Source: Zygnema circumcarinatum
Lineage: Eukaryota > Streptophyta > Zygnematophyceae > Zygnematales > Zygnemataceae
Reading direction: 5' to 3'
DNA: 35,355 bases
Assembly: GCA_037447605.1 (NCBI GenBank)
Contig: CM074823.1
Span: 88,653 to 124,007, forward strand
The notes under the pieces were generated by a model that ran no database searches, was not told where the DNA came from, and saw only the letters and a list, made by a program, of their open reading frames with translations. Of this stretch, positions 1-15,338 are shown piece by piece. The translations under genes and the position numbers were made by a program. The stretch's first letter is position 1, and the number at the start of each line of letters is the position of its first letter.

Positions 1-70
1 CTCCTGCAGCAGAGAACGGAGCCCCCCCCCCCCACCCCCCCCCCCAAGTCTGCCCCTCTCCCCCTCGCAG

Positions 71-5272
<5,202 letters not shown>

Positions 5273-5933
5273 TGGATGGGGGGTGGGTGGAAGAACGCAA
5301 AGCGAAGACTTTTGCCTTGGTTTGAGTAATCGTGTTGACCTATTGGTCAAGTGAAGTCCTAGTCAAGTCAATAGACGACATTGGTCACATCATACATATT
5401 TTATACGACGACAGACGGTCGCTTCTTCCCTCTTTTTTAATCCTTTCTTCATTTATAAAAGGCCGCCTACTGTCCGTACAATGTGCAGAGAGAGCGTGCA
5501 ACTGCCTACTGCTGCTGGTCGTTGAATTACCTGAACGAAAACTATAGCGAATAATACCAATGTACTGCGGCAATGAACAGGCGATACAAAAGCCTCATTG
5601 TGTACTCTTCACTGATCAAGTGAAAGAAATAAAGAAAACAATCATAATAAAATGTCGTCAACGCAAATTTCGATTTTGAGGGCCTCGAATAGAATTTGCT
5701 TTCCCCGTCCACATTCTGCACTCCTAAAACTGCAAACAGGAGCCGTGACGCGACGCCCTCCCGTCCCCGATGAATCATCTCACTGCTCCCCGCCCCGCCC
5801 CGCCTCCGCCACGTGTCAGCAAACCAGAGGAGAGACAGAAAAGCATGAGCATGTGATATGCATGCACGCATGCATGCAGGAGGGGAGGCAAAGGTGCAGA
5901 CATGCATGGAAGGTCCCGCGTCCTCCCTCTCAC
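5273..5933. other. Convergent 3' region between kinesin and the basic-tail protein
   Basis: No coding sequence is recognisable here. The stretch should hold the kinesin 3' UTR (plus strand), the 3' end of the minus-strand GYPP-repeat gene and possibly its last small exon. A short ATGCATGC-type run lies near 5860-5880. Confidence 0.5.
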
Positions 5934-6866
5934 CTTCCACTTGAACCGTTTGCCAAACTTGCCTCCGAACATGCCCTTGCCCTTGAAGAACCTCTTGCCT
6001 TTAAAGAAGCCCTTGCGCTTCTTGTGCTTCTTGTGCTTATAGTGGCCGTGGGAGGGACCCCCAATTACTACCGTCGCCGCTGAACCCAAACCTCACATGG
6101 TGAAATCTAACATCAAAAATCCACACACCAAAAAAAAAAAAAGCACTGTAAAAGAGAGAGGGTGGTCGCCCTCTCCCTATCCCTCTCATAAACGAGACAA
6201 TCACGTCAAAATCATCTCCATCGCATATGAACAAGAGGGATCTTACGTCAAATAAATTCCTTAAATTACGAAAAAATCGTGTGGAACCTGTAGTGTCGAA
6301 ATCTGTGCCGTAAGATAGCCCGCTCCAGTATGCAATGGCCAACGTGAAGAAAAGCATGACAGCAAAAGGATGTCCGACCTAACCATGGCCGCGAAAAGGC
6401 GAAGGATGTGAAGGATAAACTCAGAAGACTTCGCGCACAACAGACCACTCACAAGCACTGACACATTCACTTCTTCCAGAGGCCCCCCCCCGGTCTCCTC
6501 CTCATTCCTCCCCATTCTCTAATTCACGCCTCCCTCCCTCTCCCTCCTCTCCAATGTCTCAACCCTCGCACCCCCCCTACCCAACAAAGAAGAAGCACAG
6601 AGAAGAGCAGTGCACTGACGCGGCGGATACTGCGAATAGCCGGCCGGCGGGTAGCCGGCTGGCGGATAACCGGCCGGCGGATAGCCGTAGCCGGGAGCGG
6701 GCGGGGGGTAGCCTGCCGGCGGATAACCGGCCGGCGGGTAACCGGCCTGCGGGTAACCAGGCGGGGGATAACCGGGCGGGGGGTAGCCATAGCCGGGAGC
6801 GGGGGGTGGGTAGGCGCCGTAGCCCGGCGGGGGCGGGTAGCCGTAGGGCGGCCGGCTCGGATCCAT
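5934..6866 (-). CDS. GYPP-repeat protein with basic FKWK tail (glycine-rich A3-like)
   Basis: Two exons are clear: 6866-6620 and 6079-5934, joined by a GT-AG intron (donor GTCAGT, acceptor TTCAG) in phase 1. The 131 visible residues open with MDPSRPPYGY, run through GYPPPGYPPAGYPPA-type repeats to about residue 82, then an IGG turn and a Lys/His/Phe/Gly-rich tail ending GKRFKWK. This order matches plant glycine-rich protein A3-like/XYPPX proteins, whose biochemical role is unsettled. Immediately after FKWK there is a GTGAGA donor, so a short terminal exon probably lies within 5273-5933. If there is no intron, the frame runs on to a stop near 5775. The downstream neighbour on the same strand (11539-8580) has the same tail with the same phase-1 junction, so the two look like relatives. 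Confidence 0.78.
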
Positions 6867-7044
6867 GGCGGAGGGAGGGAGGGGAGGGAGAGAGGAAGGG
6901 CTGCCCTCCCTCGATAAAGTCAACGCCTCCGCGAGATCGATGCCGAACAATTCTGCTCGTCGGGATGTGTGACGGGGAGCGATATGTGGAATGTGCTGCA
7001 GATGGCCGTATCTGCGTTGCTCATTCAGCTCGGTCGGTCAGGCT

Positions 7045-7086
7045 CTGACGCCGTGACGTGACGTGACGTGACGTGACGCGTCACGG
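7045..7086. promoter_or_regulatory. Tandem TGACG units upstream of the GYPP-repeat gene
   Basis: Five-base GTGAC/TGACG units repeat about five times, ending in GCGTCACGG. They lie about 180-220 bp upstream of the predicted Met codon at 6866. TGACG is the core bound by TGA-type bZIP factors in plants. Function here is inference; the unit is also a simple repeat. Confidence 0.4.
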
Positions 7087-7130
7087 CCGCCCGCCAGAGC
7101 CCGCACTAGCGGACGCATTTCGAATTGGTC

Positions 7131-7807
7131 GCGGACGGACGGACGGACGGACGGACGGACGGACGGACGGACGGACGGACGGACAGAACGGAATGGAATG
7201 GAATGGAATGGAATGGAATGGAAATGGAATGGAATGGAATGGAATGGAATGGAATGGAATGGAATGGAATGGAATGGAATGGAATGGAATGGAATGGAAT
7301 GGAATGGAATGGAATGGAATGGAATGGAATGGAATGGAATGGAATGGAATGGAATGGAATGGAATGGAATGGAATGGAATGGAATGGAATGGAATGGAAT
7401 GGAATGGAATGGAATGGAATGGAATGGAATGGAATGGAATGGAATGGAATGGAATGGAATGGAATGGAATGGACAGACGGGCAGAACGGACGGACGGACG
7501 GACAGAACGGACGGACGGACGGACAGAACGGACGGACGGACGGACGGAACGGACGGACGGACGGACGGAACGGACGGACGGACGGACGGAACGGACGGAC
7601 GGACGGACGGACGGACGGACGGACGGACGGACGGACGGACGGACGGACGGACGGACGGACGGACGGACGGACGGAACGGACGGACGGAACGGACGGACGG
7701 ACGGACGGACGGACGGACGGACGGACGGACGGACGGACGGACGGACGGACGGACGGAACGGACGGACGGAACGGACGGACGGAACGGACGGACGGACGGA
7801 CGGACGG
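7131..7807. repeat. Composite satellite: (GGAC)n - (GGAAT)n - (GGAC)n
   Basis: GGAC tetramers (about 7131-7186) lead into a nearly perfect GGAAT pentamer array (about 7189-7472, one GGAAAT slip near 7221). GGAC tetramers resume to 7807, with periodic GGAAC variants. All six frames are open because neither unit makes a stop, so the long ORFs here are artefacts. GGAAT is the same unit as human satellite II/III. Confidence 0.97.
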
Positions 7808-8579
7808 CGCCCGAGGGGTGAAAAAGTTTGCGAGGGTTCAAAACCACATCCGCCAATCCATCCATCCAACAGACTCGGTTTGCAACTTTCGGATTCAACC
7901 GTTTTTGTTCTAATTTAGGGTCAAGGGCTAAAACAGGGGAGAATGTGGCATTGATCTCACGATGGCGGTGATGCCATCAAATGTCGGAAATAATACAGGT
8001 CCTGACAACACTTCTGCGCTGCGACACTAACCATCCTCGCGAGCCTACCTCGAGCGCCACGAGTTTGCAATTCCGACAACTGAACACCAAAAGGGCATAA
8101 TATAAACCTCGAGCATAGAGCATGCAACTCTCAACGTCCAGCGGACGGCGTTCTTGCATGCGCTAACGCCACATCAAACTGAACGGATCACGCCCCGCAT
8201 AGACATGAGTGGCGCGTCGTGACAGCCCCCCCCCAACCCCTCCCAAGGTTCAACATGAAACCACGCGTCCCCCCGCACACAAGTTTCGGAATCTCTTGTT
8301 CAACTCTCCCTTGCAGGAAGCGGAGGAGGTCGCAGGGAGACTTTGAACTCCGGTGAAAGGTTCCTTTACTGCACACCCACAAGCCCCTCTTCACACTTGT
8401 CAACAAACAATTTCATCCCAAAAAAGGGGGGAGGGGAGAAGGGGGGGGGGGGGGGGAAGGGGGAGGTCGATGGAAGTACCCCGAGTCTCGAGTAATACGT
8501 CATTTTTTTGTGAAAAAACGCAAAACTAGCTCATCCAAAAGCCCAAACCATCGTTCGAACAGAAGCGACTGAATGTCTT
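7808..8579. other. Intergenic spacer upstream of the satellite
   Basis: I see no gene here. A C-run near 8225-8235 and a G-run near 8440-8456 are the only low-complexity features. The stretch should include the 3' UTR of the minus-strand SRC2-like gene. Confidence 0.5.
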
Positions 8580-11539
8580 TTAAGTGGATTTTCCGCACAC
8601 CTTCCACTTGAAGCGCTTCCCAATCTTGAACTTGAAGTGCCCCTTGTGCTTCTTGTGCTTGTGCTTGCCATGGTGCCCTCCTATCATAACCACAGGCGCT
8701 GCCGACCACACCCCAAACCCACTCTGAGTCCACTACACATATACATTCTACCTATCACAGCTGTACGGACACTCATCCATAGGTTCAAACCCAAGTATCC
8801 AATAACACCGGAAACCTCTCCCTCTCTCTCCACCCTCTCTCCCTCCCCCCCCTGGCTACCCTCACCTCCCTAACCACTCACCAGGAGGATGGTAAGCTCC
8901 ATGGGTGGGTGCTGGATACCCAGCAGGAGGATACCCATGACTCGGATATGCCCCATGGGTGGGGGCAGGGGGGTGCCCATAGCCTGGCTGGGGGTACCCC
9001 CCATAGCCTCCTGCTTGGACAGGGTAGCTGGGAGGAGGGGGGTGATAGGAGGGAGGGGGAGGGGCACTGTGACCCTGAGGGGGTGGGTAAGGTTGAGGGG
9101 GAGCATGGGCTTGGGGAGGAGGATGGGACTGGGGGGGAGGGTAGGGTTGGGAGGGAGAGTGAGTGTTAGGGGGGGGGTAGGGAGGGTAGGCAGCCGCAGG
9201 GGGGTAGTGGCTCGAGCTTCCTCCCGCATGGGGGGCGGAGGGATATGCCGGCATGGGGGGGGCGGAGGGTGCATATTGAGCTTGCCTCTGCAGCGATGGG
9301 AGGAGGGAGGGAAGGGAGAAGGGGTGAGAGAGGAAAGACAAAAAGTTCAAACGTTTCTGAAATTTACGGTAGTCTGTATACGTCTTTACTTCAAATTTTC
9401 ACAAGTTTTAAATTCCTCGGGAAAGTGTATGTGCTCCAACTGGCAAGAGACTGGTTAGTTTGGTCAGCAAATATCCACGAGTGGATGAAAAGACATGCGA
9501 TGGGTCCACATGCAGTGGAGCAATGGCCGGCAACTCACAGCGGGAGGGTACTCTATGAGAAGGCGGACATCTCCCTTCTTCCTGCCGCCCACACGTGGGA
9601 GGAAAAAGAATTCAGAAGAGAAGACAGAAAAGAGGACGATCTTGAATAGAGAATGCAGGAGGGAAGGAGTTGATGGAGAGTCGGGGGGAGGGAGAGGGAG
9701 AGACAGTGCATGAGGTGTGGACGGAGAACGGAGGGGAGACAGACACAGGGATAAGAATAAGGACAGGAGGGAGTGAGAGCGAGGGAGAGAGAGGGAGAGG
9801 GAGAGAGAGGAGAGGAGCGGAGAGAAAGACGAATCCTTTGACAACACTCACTTTTGCTTTGAAGTATAAAGCGGCTCGGTCCTGTCTTCAAAGCCGACCT
9901 GAAGCACTCGGCTGAAGTTTACTCTGCAACACGAGCAGGCACAGCAAAAGCACGAGGTTCAAAAACAAGAAAACCAAAAAAAAATTGCATGAAAATGGGC
10001 TGCCAAAAACAATTCACTCTCTCTACTCTCTTCTATTCTATTCTCTTTATCCCNNNNNNNNNNCCCCCCCCCCCCCCCCCCCCCCCCATCCTCCAACTTC
10101 GCCCCACCCCAGCACCTGAGGAATCTCCACCTCAAACAAAATAGCTGACAGCAAGTTTAGTCATCCTAAGCATCCCCTTTTGCAGGCCATGACGTCAGCC
10201 CTACTTCAGGGGGTCCTGCCCACCTCGTGCTGCCGATGAGCCGGTCAACGCCGACATTTTCGTTCCAAACGACGACGGAAAATTCCATCACACCCGGAAC
10301 GAGCTGCAGAGTAAACTTGTCATTGAAGGCGGGGTGTGTTCCTCCATCTGCAAAGGAAAAAAAACGGGTAACTTTGCTTTAAGAAAAAGCTTGAGAAGGA
10401 CTCCACAGGTACACTTCTCCCTTTCCCTGAAATCTCAAAGTAAGGATATTGAACGGATAGAACGCCTCCACCTAGTAACACAGGCTTTCAGCATTTCGCG
10501 AATTCATAAAGCAAATGGCATTGTCCTCAACCACACGTACTCCAAAGCAAAAGTTAAAAAGTAAAATTTGCCGACTCGTTCCAGCTGAAACGAGAGGACA
10601 TGCCTTACAAATCGCAGAAAATAGAGAACACATTTACCTTTCGCTGTTCGAGTTTTATGTTTGTGGTTGGCGTATTCCACGATCACATACGGATCTTGCT
10701 GAGTAAACGTTTCCGTGTCCTTCAGGTCCCGGCATCCCAGCACTGCAGAGAGGCGAGGGAGGGAGGGAGAGAGAAGGTGAAAGGGGGGACGAGAGGGAGA
10801 GGGGGAAAGCAAGGGGGAGGAAAGATGGTAAGAACGAGAGGGGGAGGGAGAGAGGAACAGGGAGAATGGTGGAGGAGATAGGTTTCAGTAGGACGCGGCA
10901 AGAAATTCGACATATAGGACGGTAAGAGTGGAAATGTGAGGTTGCGGGAGAGGGGAGTGGAGGAGAGAAAGGACGGAGAATTAATGAAGCATGGCGAGAA
11001 GCGAAGAAGGAGACAGAGAGACAGAGAGAAATAAACACGGAATAATAAAAAAAAAGTAATAAGGGACAGAGAGGTAACAAAATAAGAGAACAAAACGATG
11101 CACCAATCAGAGACATTCCCAGCAGCGTCTGCCTGCCTCTCCTTTCCCCAGTCCAAATCTCCTCCTTCACGTCTGCCTCACTGTCCCTCCCTTCTCCCCT
11201 GCTCACTTCCTTTTCACCCCCTCCCTCCCTGCTCATTTTATCCTCCTGTTGCCTTCTTCCCTTTTCCCGGCCCTATCCATCCCTCTTCCTCATTCACTCT
11301 CTCCTTCCCCCTCCCACTCTCCCTCCCCCACTCCCGCTTTCTTCCCCTTCCTCTCCCTCCCTCCCTATCATCCCACCCCTCCCGCTCTCCCCTCCCACTC
11401 CTCCCTCTTTCCCCACCACGCCCTCCCCTCCTCTCCCTCCCCCTCCCTCGCCTCCCCCTCCCTCTCCTCCCCCTCCCTCCCCCTCCAGCGCCGGCTCCGC
11501 CCGCTTGCCTGAGACGACGATGTAGCCCTGGCCCGCCAT
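8580..11539 (-). CDS. SRC2-like protein: C2 domain, proline-rich region, basic FKWK tail
   Basis: Seven exons in phase: 11539-11509, 10742-10638, 10347-10224, 9923-9852, 9581-9539, 9287-8882, 8698-8580; 299 aa. Residues 1-125 form a C2 domain opening MAGQGYIVVS, then VLGCRDLKD, QQDPYVIVEY, HPAFNDKF, VVVWNENVGVDRLIG and a last strand DVRLLIEY. Residues 126-260 are rich in YPP and GYP repeats; 261-293 are Lys/His-rich and end KRFKWK. Plant SRC2-type proteins combine a C2 domain with a proline-rich tail and bind membranes, often in response to Ca2+. In loop 3 the usual first Asp is Asn (WNEN), so Ca2+ binding may be weakened. Intron 1 starts with GC, not GT. The final six residues after FKWK are uncertain, because a GT follows FKWK as in the neighbouring relative. 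A 10-N gap lies in intron 3. Confidence 0.88.
10054..10063. other. 10-N assembly gap in a C homopolymer
   Basis: Ten N bases precede a run of C in intron 3 of the SRC2-like gene. The gap does not touch a predicted exon. Confidence 0.99.
10743..11508 (-). other. GC-AG intron 1 of the SRC2-like gene
   Basis: On the minus strand the exon ends GTCTCAG and the intron begins GCAAGC; it ends CTCTGCAG before TGCTGGGATG. Only this junction joins VVS to VLGCRDLKD in frame. The intron is purine-rich at its sense 5' half (about 11490-11200) and pyrimidine-rich before its acceptor (about 10890-10749). Confidence 0.85.
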
Positions 11540-12804
11540 GGCCGTGCGCCTCCTCCTTCCCTCGGCCTCCCTCGCTCTTAAGGAGGCCTCCGGCCTAACG
11601 CGCTTGTCACATGTCGCAGTCCGCAGTAGCGTGGAAAGGCCCGTTTCCATGCCCGTCACGCCGCGCGGAACTGGATGGCACATGGCGCAAATACCGTAAA
11701 GCTGGCCGATCGGAACATATTAAAAAGTAAAATAAACATTTACATTGTCACTTCCTCAATAATAGGGGAGTCAGACATTGACCATCGGGCACTAAATTCC
11801 CGAATTCCTTATACTAAAGTCAATTCTTTCGTGTACGAATTCCGGGTCGGGATCCCCGGCTCTGCCGTACCCAGCCGTACTGAAATGCGTACCTAGCCAA
11901 TGCTTAATTCGCCCGACAGGCATACTAAATTGATTAGGCGATGGTCAATGTCTCCCTCTTCAGAATTTCTAATTGCATTCGCGGCAGTTTGCCAATAATG
12001 TGACAATCCTTATTTTCTCGCTCAATTCAAAACTTCCACCGCGGCAGTTGAACACGTCAAACCAACCGCACAGGTCCGCCCCCTTGACCGCTCTTGACCG
12101 CTCTTGACCGCTCTTGACCGCCAGCCATCCGTACAAGGTAAAACCGCGTTGCGCCCTCGAGCAACCGCCCGCCACGTGCCGCCCTCCGGGCGCGACAACG
12201 ACAAGGACGTGCGCGGACGGGAGATAGCGGGACTCCGCTTCTGCTCACACGTGGGGGACACGCGTGGTGCCATCCACCCATCCACCCATCCATCTATCCA
12301 TCCATCCATCCATTCATCCATCCATCCATTCATCCATCCATCCATCCATTCATCCATCCATCCATCCATCCATCCATCCATCCATCCATCCATCCATCCA
12401 TCCATCCATTCATCCATCCATCCATCCATCCATCCATCCATCCATCCATCCATCCATCCATCCATCCATCCATCCATTCACCCATCCATCCATCAATCAC
12501 CAACGGCCGCTTGAGCGAAAAAAAAAAATGCTTGAATCAACGCCCTGCGGACGGTCCGGATGGATCCATTGGAGCCGCTGCCGGTCCGTTGGATTCGCGC
12601 CGCTGCCGACTAAGGGATGTACAGTTGTCCGTGCAAGCGACTTTTTAGAGTTTCAGATTTCAGAATTATAACGTTCTAATATCTAATTTTCTGAGTTTTA
12701 GAACACTTTTATAATTTTCGTAAGACCACTGAGATTGAACATCCACCAACTTGAATGACGCTGGCGCTGACCGTACATTTCAGCCGTACGAGCATACAAC
12801 GGTA
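11540..12804. other. Intergenic spacer between divergent SRC2-like and DUF819 genes, left part
   Basis: No gene is supported. Contents include the presumed SRC2-like promoter, four tandem TTGACCGCTC units at about 12082-12121 (TTGACC is the W-box core in plants), and the CATC array listed separately. The hexamer CCGTAC recurs. Confidence 0.5.
12273..12497. repeat. (CATC)n tetranucleotide array
   Basis: About 225 bp of CATC units with scattered CATT and CACC variants. The open frames through it (HPSI and DGWM peptides) are repeat translations. Confidence 0.97.
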
Positions 12805-13409
12805 CAGTAGGGGGTCCTCGTATTTACCGCCCTAAGGAGTGCGTCCTCAAGAAATTCGCCCCGATTTTGCCGAAACCACCTTTTTGTATGGCCGTACTAG
12901 CCGTACTAGCCGTACTAGCCGTACTAGCCGTACTAGCTGTACTAGCCGTTAAGGGCTTACGCAAAAGTCACCTAATCTCCCCGCACGTCCCGCCGTAAGA
13001 GGCTCTCGCTCTTCTCCCTCTTCTTCTTGGCCTCGATACGATATGATACGATACGGTACGACACGGTACTATCCAAGGCCGTATGAGCTGTAGTAGCCGT
13101 TACAGTACGATACGGTACGATATGGTACGGTACGATACGAAACGACCCGATACGGTACTAGCCGTACGAGCTGAGACGAACAACAGCGGAAACTACGTCT
13201 ATGCGTTACGATATGGCACGATACGATACGACGCTAAACGATACAGTACGATATGGTACGATACTGTACGATACGATACGTACGGTCCAACATGAACTCT
13301 AACATAATACCGCCCGTCTATTGGTAACATTAACCTTATATATGCAAAATCAATATTTTCGCCTCATATTGGCCAAAACCAGGGTGGAAAATACGAGGAC
13401 CCCCTACTG
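12805..13409. mobile_element. Non-autonomous TA-flanked element with terminal inverted repeats (pogo/mariner-like MITE)
   Basis: The left end reads CAGTAGGGGGTCCTCG and continues TATTT; the right end is its exact inverse, ending at 13409. The match is 21 bp perfect from the CAG, and about 29 bp with two mismatches. A TA dinucleotide flanks each end (12803-12804 and 13410-13411), the target duplication made by Tc1/mariner/pogo transposases. A CAG start with a CCTCG core resembles pogo/Tigger ends as I know them. Total length is 605 bp and no transposase ORF is present. The interior holds tandem GCCGTACTA units (about 12890-12948) and degenerate TACGATACG units (about 13030-13290). Confidence 0.75.
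12890..13290. repeat. GCCGTACTA tandem and degenerate GATAC/GTACG minisatellite
   Basis: About six copies of the 9-bp unit GCCGTACTA are followed, after about 80 bp, by roughly 260 bp of irregular GATACGATAC/GGTACGAT units. Both lie wholly inside the inverted-repeat element 12805-13409. Confidence 0.8.
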
Positions 13410-13628
13410 TACCGCTGTCCGGGCATTCTAAAAGTGTTTTATAAAACGGCCTGAATTTTACAGTGTTTTATTGGAATTTAGCCCACCGCCCCGCTAGGCA
13501 GCTGTCCGTACAAACCTCCAGCGACCGACAGGACCGAGCCACTTGTGGCCGCCGCCAGAGTTTGTAGTCCGCAAGCGACAAATAATGGCGTCACAATTGC
13601 CGGCGCGTAGTACGTCAGATCTTGAACC

Positions 13629-13645
13629 ACGTCACATGACGTCAC
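13629..13645. promoter_or_regulatory. CRE-like TGACGTCA site upstream of the DUF819 gene
   Basis: ACGTCAC followed by TGACGTCAC lies about 230 bp upstream of the predicted Met codon at 13873. TGACGTCA is the palindromic bZIP core. Function is inferred from sequence and position only. Confidence 0.35.
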
Positions 13646-13872
13646 ACCGGATAGGCCTTGGTTCGCGGGCCTTCAGGCGGAGCCATGGCCATCGGCCAAC
13701 CCTAATTTGTGAAGGGAAAGAGGGAGGGTTCAGGGCATGCTCCGACGGAAGGTTGTCAAAACGTTAAACCCTACAGTTCAACTTGAAGCTCTTCCTCCCC
13801 CTAACCTTTCACCCACGCTGAACCCTAACCCCGCCACATAGCTTCTGAGGTCCACCCGCTGCTCGCCCGGCC

Positions 13873-15289
13873 ATGGCGAGCGTTCGCATCTTGCAGTGCA
13901 TGGGCGGGCCCGGCGGGCATGTACATGCGCATGCGCAGCCATGCACGCCGCAGCGTGCGACCCGCCGCACGCGACAGCGAGTGAGGGCTGCAGCGGGGGG
14001 ACGGGCGTGGGGGCGCTGCGAAGCGGAGGCGGGCTCGCAGCTTGGGGTTTTGGAGGCTGCAAGAAGGGGTTCTGGGAAGGAGCAGCTGCGAGGCGCGTGG
14101 CCTCGTCCGCCATGGCCCGCTTCCCCCCCCAAAGGGCGGCACGCGAGGAGGCGGCTGAAGGCGGCCCCGACGATGAGCGTTGTGGGGCCTGCCGAAACCC
14201 GCATACTGTTCGCAGTTTTGATGGTTTCCGCCGCCATTGGCCAGGTGACACGTGGCCCAATGCCCTTCCTTCCCCCCCCCCCCCCTCAACACATTCCTAT
14301 GATGCTTTAGGCATGGCGCTTGAGCATAAGGAATGAAGAGAGGGTTTTTCCTCGCGATGTATGTCCGCCGCATGCAAGCAGACCTCCCTCACCAGGTCTC
14401 AACTGGTTCTGCTTGTCGTTGTTTTCGTTTGTGTTTCTGTGCAGGTGCAATGATGTGAGTTTGTTTGGATTTTCTTGGTGAAATGGGCGGGGGTGCCTCC
14501 AAGGGCATTTGTTCCATAGCAGCATCGTTAAGCAGCTACGTTCTGTTTTCTAGGGTTTGCTGAAGTTCTTCTAGGCCATAGCCACATCGCGGAGATCATG
14601 TAGGCCATCTCATTCATTCATGTTCTAAACTTGTTGATCCATGTGATCGATCCACCCCACATTGTCCCCAAGAAGGGAGATGATGATTTGCACCTTTTCA
14701 AAAATGTCATCATTGCTCTCACGTTCTCTAACTTCCACATAGTTTCATGTCTAACATTGCTCCCCTTTGTCGTTGACTCTTTGTTGACTCTTTGAAGGTT
14801 CTCGAACGGAGCACACAATGGGGCTCTCGTCTCTCCGCGCCCCTCATGACCATGCTCATGGCCATGGCGCTCTCCTCGCTCCACGTCATCCCCTCCGCAT
14901 CCCCCGCCTATGACACCGTATGTCACGTCACGTCACGTCACGTCTTGCAATGCTGCGCATGTCTCGTTCAATGGCCATGGTTTGAACTGTCGCAATGGGC
15001 ACAGCAACAGTCAGTCACATGAGCATAGTTCCGTTGGCCCTTTATGCAATTTTCATGCTTGAAGATGGGCGACTTGAATATGTGCCCCTTCTGCCAGTCT
15101 CTCCTGCTTCCCTGAAGGAGCTCTTCTGCTGTCCACGTGTCTCCTTTTGAAGCTGCTGCGTGGCAGGTTTGGGGCACGTTGATGCCGCTTGCAGTCGCTC
15201 TCTCCCTATTGGAGACCGATGTGCGGAAAGCTTTCAGCGACTCAGGTGGTTTTCCCTCCTGTTATGCAAAATTTCCTAGCCTTTCTCGT

Positions 15290-15338
<49 letters not shown>

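Noticed and set aside
7038-7918. 200-290-codon ORFs in several frames encoding NGMEW, GRTD, RPSV and HSIPF repeats
   Set aside because: GGAAT and GGAC units contain no stop codon in any frame; no non-repeat domain is attached.
9464-9891. Minus-strand Ser/Leu-rich ORFs of about 80-130 codons
   Set aside because: They span CT repeats of SRC2-like intron 4; only the short exons 9923-9852 and 9581-9539 are supported.
13778-14373. Minus-strand ORFs of 140-180 codons opposite DUF819 exon 1
   Set aside because: The plus-strand frame joins in phase to DUF819 exon 2 and supplies its first membrane segment; the minus frames show no domain.
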